Positions 1 through 11,049 of a stretch of 64,000 bases of DNA are shown one piece after another (positions within the stretch are counted from its first letter, which is position 1; each line of letters opens with the position of its first letter). The position numbers were made by a program, and so were the translations under genes. Source of the stretch: Panax quinquefolius (lineage: Eukaryota; Streptophyta; Magnoliopsida; Apiales; Araliaceae). The stretch spans positions 149,277,991 to 149,341,990 of the forward strand of contig CM035160.1 of assembly GCA_020205615.1 (NCBI GenBank), given 5' to 3'. The notes under the pieces were generated by a model. The model was not told the origin of the DNA. It was given only the letters and a program-made list of their open reading frames with translations, and searched no databases.

Positions 1-960
1 ACCTTTGCTACATTTCCCGCATAGGATAACTTATATTTGTTTAGCTTTCTACTACTTCTTGGTCCTTCATAAATCTATATTTATGATAACCAAAGTCGGT
101 ATCCAATACCCAAGTAGAACCTCGACTTAAAGAAAAATTTATTTTAAATCATGAACAAATTTGTATTTATAAATCAAACTTCACTAAGCTTCTTTGGTTA
201 GCCTCTCAAGATGCTTCTCGTAGTTTCTTTCCAAAGTCTGTGCTTATAGCGATGGAAGCAAGCTCCTTTGCTATCCGTGTCGATGATTGTTCTTATTATC
301 CTTTGTTTATGCCTTTTATTTACCTTCTTTGAATCGTTCTTCCTTTTTGAAGATCCTTTGGCCCTACCAAGAAGACTCTGGTCTTTCTTGGTTGAAAGTG
401 ACTCTCAACATTTTTCAACATGATAAGCAAATCAATGAGGCCGATATCTAGCTTGTTTATATGAAAAATTCACAACAATTGTGAAAGGAGTCCGGAGTGA
501 GTGCAAGATCAAATCTTGGCTCAACTCTCCATCCATGACAAAACCAATTGTCTAATTGATCAATTAAATTGATTATGTTAAGAACTTTTTATGCATATTT
601 ATAGTGCCATTGGCCATTCTAGATCGGAAGAGCTCCTTAGATATCTCGATATCTATCGGTCCTACTTTCCTCACCATCAACTACTTGATGTGCGGGAATA
701 TAAGAGAGCATTCATAGTTTCATGCCGACGTTGAAGCTCGTTACTCATGGATGCGAGCATGATGCATTGAGCCAATCAGTGCATCATCTTGCCACTTTCT
801 AAAAGTAGCAATCTCTTCCTCAGAGGCATTGTCTGCAACCATTGCAGGGATAGGCGTATTAAGGACATAAGATAGCTTTTCAGGATATGAGAACTATTCT
901 CAAATTCCTTAACCAATCCGCTTAATTTTGGCCCGTTAATTTAGCATCTAATATGCTTCG
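1..960 (-). pseudogene. Ty1/copia gag remnant, cut by the window edge
   Basis: Read on the minus strand, this stretch gives broken segments of a copia-type (UBN2) gag polyprotein: a piece like ADWLRNLRIVLIS near 880-935, then NTPIPAMVADNASEEEI near 800-850, RKWQDDA near 785, and the INLIDQLDN region with a decayed PDSF motif near 480-580. The order matches intact plant copia gag. Stops and frameshifts interrupt every segment, so it is not functional. It lies on the same strand as, and downstream of, the primer-binding site and LTR to its right, so it is the coding start of that element; the rest of gag and pol lie outside the window. Family assignment is by remembered consensus, not a search. 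Confidence 0.75.
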
Positions 961-1182
961 CAGATAGTAATTTTAGACATTGTAAAATTACAGAAATGAA
1001 TTTGTAATTAACAACATTTTAACATACATTCTTTTATTAATTACCAAAATAATTTAGGTCTTGTTTTAAATTGGTATCTCCCACTATTTTTTCTTCAAAC
1101 TATATTACCTCACTTATATAGTTCGCAAAAATTTAATTAAAGATTTGCTAGTGAGAATAAGGATCCCATTTCAAATGTATAT

Positions 1183-1476
1183 AGCCTTGTGGTGACACAA
1201 CAAACTATATATAAATAAATAGATGACAATTTTTGTCAATTACATCAACTATCGCAACTCCTTTTCTTTTTGCTTTTTAGATTATTTTGATCAGTGGTGG
1301 CACATCCGAATCAAAATTATCCAAGTTAAGTCCGACCTAGCACTCCATATATTCAAAAAAAAAATATCATCCTTGTGGTGACACAACAAAACAATATTGT
1401 TCAATTTTCTTTATAAGCATCAAATGTGATAAATTAACATCTTAAATACTTAATACTTGCCTTGTGGTGTCACAAC
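1183..1476. repeat. Three dispersed copies of CCTTGTGGTGACACAACAAA
   Basis: Near-identical 20-mers occur at about 1184-1204, 1371-1390 and 1460-1479 (the last with GTGTCACAA). Each contains the small palindrome TTGTGGTGACACAA. Spacing is roughly 190 and 90 bp. They lie in the leader of the copia element. Confidence 0.7.
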
Positions 1477-2239
1477 AAACTCATATTAAATATTTAATAC
1501 TCTATTAATTTTATCATGCTAAAGCGACGTTCGATATTCCAAATATCTTTGAACGCTTAGGACTTAATATAAAAAAAATTTGAGGGATTTATTATTAAAT
1601 TTGTCTCATCTTGTTTAAGCGCATTTATATATATATATAAAATACGCGTCGTATTAATTAACATGCGAAGCATGTTTGCATAATATATAATATATATAGT
1701 ATAAGCATGCACATATAGAATACTATATTCTACCCGGATTGATTATGGACTTTTATTCTAGTTTGGTTCACTAGAGCCACCAAGTGAACCAAAAGGTCAA
1801 ACCCTGGGGTGCAAGAATTGATATTTAAATATAACTATTATATTTAAACCCTGGCTCCATTACAAACTGGTCTTCAAGCGCTCTTTGCTCCTTAATCTCC
1901 AATTTTTCAAAATTAATTCTAACTATTCCTATTACATAACTATTTTAAAATAAATAGTAACCTTGATCGTGATCGAGGGAAGTACATAAGAGGGAGATAG
2001 AATTTACATTCGTAAAAATTAGAGAAGGCGAATACGCAGAGACCCATTTAATAAAACCCATACATTCATGCATCCAACTAAAATAAAATCCAATCACATC
2101 GGGTCAATAATCCATAATCAATCCCATTTATTATCATACACATCATCATATGCATCAATAAATAACATTCATCCTATGAATAATAAACATTTAATATATA
2201 TATTGATATCATTTAATGGGCAAATTTAGTTAGTATAAA

Positions 2240-2900
2240 ATCTATTTTTGAATCAAAATAAACTCCTTTATTTTAATCCAAATTTAAATCAAAATAAAAC
2301 TATTTTATTTTAATTTATCCTATTTTGAATAAAATAAACTATTTTATTTTAATCAAAATCTTTAATCAAAATAAACTCCTTTATTTTAATTAATTATGGA
2401 ATCCAATTCCATGTAAAAAAATTTAATTAAAATAAACTCTTTTATTTTAATTAATTATGGAATCCAATTCCATGTAAAAAAAAATATTAAAGGAAACACT
2501 TGATTATCTTTCCTATTCACAAATAAACTCCTTTATTTTGAATAATATGAAATCTTATTTCATATTTAAATAAACTCCTTTATTTAAGGAAACATGGATT
2601 CTCTTTCCTATTCACAAATAAACTCTTTTATTTTGAATAATATGAAATCTTATTTCATATCTAAACAAACTCCTTTATTTAAGGAAAGATGGATTTACTT
2701 CCCTATTCACAAATAAACTCCTTTATTTTAGGAAAAATAAAATCCAATTTCAACTCCAATTAGTTAGCATGGAATCCAATTCCAACTCTAATTAGTTAGC
2801 ATGAAATCTAATTTTTAAAATTAAAATAAACTTTTTATTTTAAAATTAAAATATATCTTTTATTTTAAAATTAAAATAAACTTTTATTTTAATTATAAAA
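2240..2900. repeat. Imperfect tandem array based on AAATAAACTCCTTTATTTT
   Basis: A degenerate unit of about 20-65 bp around AATAAACTCCTTTATTTTA recurs more than ten times. Longer units include GGAATCCAATTCCATG and GGAAACATGGATTC. The units are internally near-palindromic (AAATAAA...TTTATTT). No coding potential is seen. Confidence 0.7.
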
Positions 2901-2905
2901 TGATT

Positions 2906-2908
<3 letters not shown>

Positions 2909-2941
<33 letters not shown>
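2909..2941. repeat. (AT)n microsatellite
   Basis: About 16 uninterrupted AT repeats, followed by further TA-rich sequence to about 2980. Confidence 0.9.
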
Positions 2942-2942
<1 letters not shown>

Positions 2943-3030
2943 CTGAAATCAGATTATAATATATATATTATAATATATATAGCTCTCGATCCCTTAAAAA
3001 AAAAAACGTGTAACCTTTTTTTTTTTTTTT

Positions 3031-3212
3031 TAACATGGTCATGATTACTTTAATCATTACATGCTAATGATTACTATAATCATTACAAGTTAATGATTAT
3101 TGTAATCATTAAGGTTTTTTTTTTTATATATAACATGGTCATGATTACTTTAATCATTACATGCTAATGATTACTATAATCATTACAAGTTAATGATTAT
3201 TGTAATCATTAA
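3031..3212. repeat. Two-copy tandem repeat of palindromic TAATGATTAC blocks
   Basis: A unit of about 82 bp beginning ACATGGTCATGATTAC occurs at 3033-3112 and again at 3132-3212, nearly identical. Each unit holds three alternating TAATGATTA / TAATCATTA blocks that can fold back on each other. Confidence 0.85.
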
Positions 3213-3500
3213 GTTTTTTTTTTTTTATAAGGAGTTTGCAGTATGGAAAAAAAAAAAAAAAACCCGTGACCTTTTTTATTTATTTTTTATTTTTTTTCAT
3301 TGTGTTAGAAACAGCAACCTTGCAGCAAAAAAAAAATCAGTATGCCATTTCCGATTTTCATATAGGCGCAGCGAATTCGCGATTTTTTTTTTTTTTTTTA
3401 AATAAATTTTATACAATAAAATTATGCCCATTTAAATTGTTCTAAACACATATCAATATAGATATTAAATTAAAATAATTAATAATTTACATAAAGGTTT

Positions 3501-3513
3501 GGCTCTGATGCCA
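3501..3513 (-). other. Primer-binding site of the copia element
   Basis: The minus strand reads TGGCATCAGAGCC immediately inside the LTR end. This matches the initiator-methionine tRNA primer site (TGGTATCAGAGCC) with one mismatch. It fixes the element's orientation and the LTR border. Confidence 0.85.
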
Positions 3514-3514
3514 C

Positions 3515-5400
3515 TGTTAGGTTTGTAATATTCTTGAACGCAATCAAATTGCATAATTAAAACGGAAACGTGTAAAAATCAGAGTTTAAAAAATTTACAA
3601 ACCATATACCCGGATCACCCTTTATGCACAATTATTAATTAAACGAAAAGATAAAGAATAAAATCATACCCTCAAAGATCGAGCTTCCTCGTGCAAGTTC
3701 ACCTCCAAATCCTTTCGCTTCAACTTGAATCCACCGGGTTTGGTTCCTTCCTTTGATCAACGTTAGCCACCCATATGTTTGGCCTCTGAGGTGATCCACC
3801 AAAGAAAACTAAAGAATTCAAGAAGATGGTGTATTTGGCTCAAACCCTAGTTTTCATCTCTATAGAAAAGGGTACTCTCCAACAAATTGGAATTATGTCG
3901 TTGTAAAAGTCAACAACCTCCTACACCCATAATAAGACTCCTCTTATTTATAGATGTAAGGCAACCCACCTTAACAATTAAGGAATTAGGATTTATTTTA
4001 ATTAATTAAATTCTTTTAATTAATTAAACTCTCTAATCTTATTAGGGATAATTAATTAAACTCCTTTAACTAATTTTCCTTCCTAATCCAATTAGGAATA
4101 AATGAGAGTACTTATATTAAATTAATTCCTAAACTCTTTTAGAAATTAAAATAATAATAATTATAATAATATTAATAAGACTCCTCTTATTAATTTATAT
4201 TTAATATTTCTAAAATATTAAATAATAAATATTAAGCTATTTAATTTATTCTATCACCATAGATTAAATTAAATATACTTAACATATTATTACGATTATG
4301 CCATTAACTTCTTAAATAATTATTCTTCCTTTTATGGTGTGTGACCCTTTAGGTTCTCCATATTAAACCTAGGTTGTGAATAAATCAATTAGAACAATTC
4401 TAATCTTATTTAAATAAATAAATTAAACAATTAATTTATTTAAATAAATAATATTTATTCTACAATAGGGATAAGCCTCCTAGCGATCAACGACTTTCCG
4501 ATAATATAGATTTCAACATTAATCATAAAAGAACCTTTGAGTAAATAGTTACCGCAATTCAATTCTTCCACCATACAATGTCCCAATTAAATATAAGACA
4601 TGGAATTACTTTGTCAGACTTATTTTATTTAATTATATGTATTTCGATCCTTAAATGCATGACTCCAAATAATGCAAATTAGAAACTCCTTTCTAATTTC
4701 ATTCTCGCTTAACAAGGACTACTGGGTTGTCATTTATCGAATCACATAGGACATTTCTCTTCTTTTATTAGAAGTGGTAGATTCTTTATTGATCATACAT
4801 TACTCTCCATGTACAACTTATTATACCCAATCATACCCTTTGATATACCCTAAGGGTCTTAAGGAATAAGTCAAAGTATAACTCATCATACACAAGATAC
4901 TATGATGATCTCAAGTCCAAGGATTACTTGTCTACTATCACTACAGAAATTCCTATTGACAGCAAATAAAACTCCATTAGGTATTCCTTAGCGAGCCAAT
5001 GCTCAAAGAACTTATTCTCTAATAAGCACCTACATACTTGCTTTAGTGTCTCCACACAAATGATCATGAGATCAATCATCCTCATCCAACGAAAGCAAGC
5101 AACGTATGTACTTATCTATCCGGATTCACTAATCCCCAATTTAGTAATCCAACGATTGGGAACTATTTTAGTTTTAAGCTTTCAAAGAATTTAGATCTCA
5201 TTAGAATGATCATCATCATTATTCTAAAAGCATTGCTTAAAACTATGGGTTTATCACATATTATAAAACAACATCATGCAGATAATTAAAAGCCTTTAAT
5301 AAATTAATACTTTTTATTAATAAATGAATAAGATTGTTACAAAGTATATGCTTTATCATCAAACATGATTGGCTTGTGTGCATACTACTTTCAAGGGACA
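3515..5400 (-). mobile_element. 5' LTR of a Ty1/copia retrotransposon
   Basis: On the minus strand the LTR starts TGTCCC at 5400 and ends CTAACA at 3515, giving TG...CA termini over 1,886 bp; a primer-binding site follows one base further in. Only this LTR is in the window, so the target duplication cannot be confirmed; the outer flank is CATCA at 5401-5405. The interior is AT-rich non-coding sequence with a TATA box in the expected promoter region. Confidence 0.8.
3943..3952 (-). promoter_or_regulatory. TATA box of the copia LTR
   Basis: The minus strand reads TATAAATAAG about 430 bp before the LTR/PBS junction, a normal position for the U3 promoter of a copia LTR. Transcription would run toward gag. 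Confidence 0.5.
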
Positions 5401-5409
5401 CATCACCAA

Positions 5410-5629
5410 ACTGCATGCGATCTTGAGTCAAAGCATGTTATAATTGTGGAAGAAGGTCACTGGCAGATTTTGTCGCTCACCGAAGACAAGTTCAATTAGG
5501 ATGGAGGTACCAAAGGACGCCCCGAAAAGTCAAAGCCAAGAGGTCTGAGGAGAGCGTTTGTCGTGACCTCCTGAAAGCAAGGAACCCGAATGAGGTCATC
5601 ACGGGTAAGCTTATCATAAACTCTAGCGA
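5410..5629 (+). pseudogene. Ty3/gypsy gag-protease fragment
   Basis: On the plus strand, decayed reading frames give ACYNCG near 5434 (start of a CCHC zinc knuckle) and, after frame changes, KARNPNEVITGKLIINSSD at about 5572-5629. The latter is the run-up to the protease in gypsy polyproteins, normally followed by DSG. The copia LTR ends just before it and a gypsy-type LTR begins right after it, so it is a relic wedged between two insertions. Confidence 0.5.
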
Positions 5630-8228
5630 TGTAAGACCCCAACTTATTATTAATGAAATTTAATTTTCTCTATTTATTATTTTGAAATAGTAAAGGTTGA
5701 TTTGATTAATGTGGATAGTTAGGGGTAAAATACGCAAATATTTTAAAATAAGCAAGTGGTTATAAAATATTCATTGTTGTCGGGGAATATTCGTTTGGTC
5801 GTGGAATATTAAATGCTTCGCTTGGGAATATTCGTAATGCACCAGCAGCCCCACCATGTGGGGCCCATAACTGAAAAAGCGATTGGATGAAGAAAACGAC
5901 AAATATAAGTGGTTTAAAAATAACTCACAGTAGTTGTTACCAAGTATCTTTATTTAAAATACTCTATGGGTTAAAACACAAGAAGATTACCAGTATTGCA
6001 CCAATTATTGATTCTTACGTGAAGAAGCACTACTCAATAATTGTTACGATAATTTATTCTCATATTTTATTGATTTAATAATTGCTGCGTTGATATTTTA
6101 TATTGTTGTTGTTTCAATAATTGTCATTACACGGTATTTTTCATTATCGAAGCAATAATTCATATTATCCTCAATAATATTATTAGATAACATTATTGGC
6201 AATGTCTAAAAAGTTACATACAGGAGAGGTTTGGTCACCTAATTGCGCGCCAAGATGAAGAAATTCTTATTGGAAAGCCCCTCTTTCTCACAGGAGCCGC
6301 CTCGTTGTCGATATTGTGATTACGTAATATTATTTGTGAATAATTAATTATTGATTCATATGATGAGGAAAATATTGATTTTATGTGGATATAGATGGAG
6401 AAAAATTTTAATGTGACAATTGTTGAAAATTGAAATTTTATATTTTTCCGATAAAATAATTCATTTAAATATATTATTATATTTTAGTAATATAATAATG
6501 GTGATATTTTTACAACGAATGTGGGATTTATGAGTATACTGAGGAGGAAGAGTATTTTTGTTGCAATAAATGTTTAAAACATGTTAAACATGCTCGGTTT
6601 ATTATTTGAAATTTGATTATAGCTTTATAAAATCGCCTGTTTGTGAATTTGATTACAATTTCTGATTGGAATTTGGAAAAACTTTCTTCCGTAAAGTTGT
6701 AGAGAATTGAATTTCCTATAAAATTTCTCGAGATTCAATTTTCGATAAAAGGGCTATTTATTATGAATTATTGAAGTTCAAGTCAAAATAATTGATTTTT
6801 GGAAGTTTAAAATAATTTAAATTAGAAAAACGTTTTGATTTGTTTGGTAGACTTATTTGTTGTCAAGCATGGTTGAATTCAGATCATAGATTGTGTGCGT
6901 AGGAATTTATATATAATATATTAATATTATATTAAATTTTCTGCTTTATGTTCTAAAGCAATTTCCTATAAATAGGGTCTTAGGTTAGAATTGAAAATCA
7001 CACCGTAAATCTGAAGTTTTCTCTATATTATCGGCGTATTCTTGTGAGTATTTTAAGTATAATTTGAGTATTGCTATATCTGATGCAAGTTCAAGTCATA
7101 GCTTTATATCCAAAGTTTTCGGTTAAATCTTCGATCTTTCGAGGTAAGGGATATTATTTTCTTTTGTAATGATATTATTTCTTCAATATCATTATGTTGA
7201 AATATTGATCTGAAGTTTTATCAAATTTGGAACTTTTGGTGTCTGATTACTATTCACGTGATACGGCCTTTATTCACGATATCTGATCTTATTCACTTAT
7301 ACGACCTTATTATTCATCAAAAATGAAAAATTTTCTTTTAAGTCCAAAATATCTGCTACGGATACTAGCTTTGATTGTATCCATGTTTTGATCATTCTTG
7401 AATTTTACACCACTATGATTATTTTTTTGAGAAATTTTTGGACATGGATAAAACAAAGTACGAATCCTTAATCCTTGTCATTTTGTTTCACTGGATTCGC
7501 TTTTTAAAAATATTTTCATCATCCTCGGTCTTAAATGATGATATTATTGAATATCTTTGGCTTTGTAGTGCAAAAGATGAATGATTTCTGAAGAATATCT
7601 TTGGCCCGTAGTCTAAAGATGAACAGTGTTTAGATGAATATGACCAATCGATGAATATCTTTGGCTGTAGTGCAAAGATGAATATTTGATTCCGGATGTA
7701 TGTTGATTGATGTTACGGGGATAAAAGATGAGACGATGAACTTTTAAATTCATACATAGAAGATAGTAGTTTGCATTCTCTACTTACTCTTCTAATAAAT
7801 TATTATTTCACATTGCGAATATTGATTTAAAATTTGTTGTATTGTATTCTATTAGATTTTTCCTGTTGAAAACTAACGATAATTTGTTGTATATTATCTT
7901 AGTCATAATATTCTTTCTTGGGCTAGTTGAGCTCACCCTTTTCCTTTTTGTTCCATTTTTCTTCTCGGGATGCGAGAATATAACGAGTGCGAGTCGGGGT
8001 ATGGAATGAAGGTTCTACATGTAGTTGTTTAGTAGTCCTCACCATTTTGTAAAATAATGTACCAATAAATGTGATGAGGATTTATTTGAGTATAGATATT
8101 GTATGCAGAAGATAATATTTGTATTCAAACTCACGCTTTCTTTGTTGTAATAATAAAGTTGTAGTTGTTTCGCACCATGTATTGACAACTCGTAATGGGT
8201 GATGTATACCTATTTTGGGGGCGTCACG
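5630..8228 (+). mobile_element. Long LTR (copy A), 5' LTR of a Ty3/gypsy-type element
   Basis: Begins TGTAAGACCCC and ends in GGGGGCGTCAC, followed at once by a primer-like TTGGTATCGAGC. It shares its start, internal blocks (including CACCTAATTGCGCGCCAAG near 6240) and its GTGATGTATACCTATTTT-type end with the three solo LTRs at 21469, 38419 and 43986, and is closest to copy D. The length is 2.6 kb. Hairpin units ATCTTTGG...CAAAGAT occur three times at 7552-7680. The terminal base is G where the other copies have A, consistent with mutation. A short frame at 5887-6078 is not considered real. Confidence 0.8.
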
Positions 8229-9355
8229 GTTGGTATCGAGCTTTGGGATATGATCTCTGGCGGAGATCGGGAATAGAACTAGAGGGAGAGGCGAATAAAT
8301 CCTTCGCTAAAGGTGTCTTACCTAAGCTTATTTGTTAGTTGGTCAAGATATATAGGGATATTATGTGATATATTGATTTCCTTAATTAACCCTTGTTTTA
8401 TAGCGACATGATTTGAGAATGTCGATCGAGAATATTAACAATGGAAATGAGACCAGTGGAGACGCTTTGTACTCACCAACGAGGAGAGAACGTCTGACAG
8501 TGACAATGTTCCTCCCATGAACAACACCACCGAAAGCGAGATGATGAGCGAGGAATGTTTAGAAGCTTTTTGCGCTCATGCAAAATCGACGAGGAGACTC
8601 GTGTTCAAAATACGAGGAGGAAATGATAGCAATTCACGGGTTGTCACAAATGACAAGCCTCGAAGAGTTGGGACCACCGAATTTAAGGGAAAGCGGATCC
8701 GATCATGGCGTAAACATGGGTCAAGCAAATTACCAAGATATTCGATGTCTTGGGATGCACGGAGAAACGAAGGTTCCATTCGCCACCTTTATGTTAAAAT
8801 GGCGAGGCGTATCTCTTGGTGGGAGTCTCCATGAAGCGTACCCATCCAACCGCACAAGGCGGTATGTCTTGGGAGACGTTTGAAGCTATTTAATGACAAA
8901 TACTTTCCGAAAGTGTTCGTCATTATGAAGGAAGTGGAGTTCATCGATTGGAACAAAACAACACGACGGTGTCTCAATGACGAGGCAAAGTTTGCGAGTT
9001 ATCCGTGTTTGCACCTCATTTGGTGGAGTGAGGAACGATTATGACGCGGATGTTTCTTAGAGGTTTGAAACCCGGCGATACGTCAAGATCTCATTTCTCA
9101 TAAATTCTCTCTATTCAGATATGTTGTAAATGAGGCTCAATTATTAGAGCGAGATAACGAGTACTGATCAACCGAGGGACCACAACCAGATCATACCGGA
9201 GATAGCGGTCAATGTAATAACAATAACCAAATGGAGAAAAAACAGAGACGGACAAAAATGGTAACCACTCTGGTGGTAATCATAGCCATGAAAATAGAAG
9301 AAGCGAGTCAGGAGGAGATTTTAAAAAGAGGAGATTTAACAACGACCATGTGAGT
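8229..9355 (+). pseudogene. Decayed Ty3/gypsy gag downstream of LTR A
   Basis: The stretch starts with a primer-binding-like sequence and then encodes, in shifting frames, the retrotransposon gag domain: FATFMLKW near 8780, a WWES block near 8815, LFNDKYFPKVF and KEVEF near 8888-8942, DEAKFAS near 8980, FLRGLKP near 9052, and a basic Asn/Arg-rich tail (ENRRSESGGDFKKRR) near 9290-9340 where the zinc knuckle would follow. Several frameshifts are present, so it is not a functional gene. Sequence homologous to the element stops near 9355; protease, RT and the 3' LTR are absent. Confidence 0.7.
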
Positions 9356-9608
9356 ACTTGTTTTGATCTTAATAATACAGATCGTATATAATATATTAAT
9401 TTTTAACTCTTCGTATATACGTACATACATATATCGAATATAAAGTCTTGCTGTGGCAAATGAATCCAATTAACCATCAGCTTCTGTGCATGGTGATGCT
9501 TGACGGGCAAGAAAGAAAGCTTGTGAGCTTGCATACTTTTATGACTTGTTTTGCATTTTCTAAATATGTCACATATTTGTATGTTAGAAAAATGGTGGTA
9601 TAGCGATA
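9356..9608. other. Unassigned non-coding stretch
   Basis: TA-rich DNA between the gag relic and the first (AT)n array. No open frame, RNA gene or repeat is recognised. Confidence 0.5.
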
Positions 9609-9635
<27 letters not shown>

Positions 9636-9642
<7 letters not shown>

Positions 9643-9814
9643 TATACACAGCTGTGTATTACACAGTAGAATTATGACGACGAATTTTTTGGGCTATCGC
9701 GATGGTCATCGCGATAGCCCAGAATAACTATGGCGACGGGTGAAACCGTGGCTATAGCCTAAAAATATGTCGTCATAGTTGGTATGTGTAATACATTAGG
9801 TACATACATTTTTC

Positions 9815-9816
<2 letters not shown>
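9636..9816. mobile_element. MITE with palindromic core, type 1
   Basis: The ends form an inverted repeat: GTGTATTACACA...TATGACGACGAATTTTT at the left against the reverse complement of AAAAATATGTCGTCATAGTTGG...GTGTAATACA at the right. The centre holds a perfect palindrome at 9691-9720 (14-bp arms, 2-nt loop) and an imperfect palindrome at 9729-9757. (AT)n arrays abut both sides. Non-coding. Confidence 0.65.
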
Positions 9817-9862
<46 letters not shown>

Positions 9863-9867
<5 letters not shown>

Positions 9868-10727
9868 GATCCATATAAAAATACTTGCATGGAAGAAAAT
9901 TGGGCAAATAACATCATGTCCCCATTCATTCTATAAATCAAGTATGCAGATAAAAAATAACTCGCCTACGCCAGCTTCGCCTAGCGTAGATTCTAGAAAT
10001 ACTATACCCATATACGCTAGTTTGTCTAGCGTAGTATAAAAAAAATAAATAAATAAATTAGCGGAACCACTCCCCCCGACTCTTGAAGCCCTCTTTCCTC
10101 CCTGACTTTTGAAGCCCTCTTCCCTCCTCCCTGCGATTACTGAACCCTCTCCTCCCTCTTCCCTATATGCGATTACTGACTGATTGCCCTGTAGCAATTG
10201 ATGATGATGTCGATGATGATGTTATAATTAATTAAAGAATTACTTACTGAATATGTGATGCTTGTAACATAAATCATATATCGGAATGAGGCCTCCTGGG
10301 AGGATCAACCACTCTGAAATCAAAAGTTGGAGCGGTGGCATGGCTAGGCCATGGAGGAGTTGAAAGGGTCGGGTACTCATGAAATAGGATGTTGACAATA
10401 CCAGAGGCATTAAAGAAGAAGAAGCGATATTATTATAGTTTGTGGGATTAATTTTGATGTTGTTATTATTAATATGGGGAAGAGAAGAGGGGAGGGGAGG
10501 GGAGGGGAGGGTAATCGCAGGGAGAAGGGAAGAAGGCTTCAAGAGTCGGGGGGAGTGGTTCCATCATTTTTTTTTTTTTTATACTACGCTAGACGAACTA
10601 GCGTATGTGGGTATAGTACGCTAGGCAAAGTTATTTTTTAATCTGCGCCCTTGATTTATAGAATGGACGGATATGATGCTATTTGCCCAATTTTCCTCTA
10701 TATCAAGTATTTGCTATGAATCATTTC

Positions 10728-10730
<3 letters not shown>
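9863..10730. mobile_element. Foldback element with roughly 300-bp terminal inverted repeats
   Basis: The left arm (about 9863-10190) and right arm (about 10475-10730) are inverted copies. Matching landmarks are AAAATTGGGCAAATA, CTATAAATCAAG, CGCTAGTTNGTCTAGCGTAG, GGAACCACTCCCCCCGACTC and a CT-rich block read as CCTCCCTGCGATTAC. The unique centre (10190-10475) is non-coding. Short frames in both arms are shadows of the repeat. (AT)n arrays flank both ends, so a conventional target duplication cannot be assigned. Confidence 0.8.
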
Positions 10731-10771
<41 letters not shown>

Positions 10772-10773
<2 letters not shown>

Positions 10774-10996
10774 TGTCTGCAAGTGGTCCGCATGACCTAT
10801 AGTGTAATGGTCCGAAAGACGATCCAATTCGTCGCTATAAATCAATAAATTGTTATCGGCGCCTGGACCGTAGCTATAGATGGTCCCCCGACCATTAACA
10901 CCTGAATCTATTGTTAGATGATCCAATCCGATTCGTCGTTATAAGTCAATAAATTATTTTTTTTAGGTTGGGTCAGAAATCCTAGGACTGATCCTA

Positions 10997-10998
<2 letters not shown>
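10772..10998. mobile_element. Short repeat module between (AT)n arrays
   Basis: Contains two direct copies of a block running GATCCAA...ATTCGTCG(C/T)TATAA(A/G)TCAATAAATT, near 10818 and 10918. Non-coding. It may be the remains of another MITE; the family is unknown. Confidence 0.35.

Positions 10999-11047
<49 letters not shown>

Positions 11048-11049
<2 letters not shown>

Larger units (their letters stand above)
961..3500 (-). other. AT-rich untranslated leader of the copia element
   Basis: This 2.5-kb stretch separates the primer-binding site from the gag start and shows no coding sequence. It is built from several simple or tandem repeats, listed separately, plus poly-T and poly-A runs near 3016, 3112, 3247 and 3380. 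It is unusually long for a copia leader and probably grew by repeat expansion. Confidence 0.6.
9609..11047. repeat. Four long (AT)n arrays delimiting three modules
   Basis: (AT)n arrays lie at 9609-9634, 9817-9862, 10731-10771 and 10999-11047. The sequences between them are three unrelated elements, two of them strongly inverted-repeat, described separately. Confidence 0.9.

Noticed and set aside
3193..3445. Phe/Lys-rich short ORFs
   Set aside because: Produced by poly-T and poly-A runs in the copia leader; no family signal.
10240..10624. ORFs in the foldback element
   Set aside because: They lie across inverted-repeat arms and CT-rich tracts with no homology; considered non-coding.
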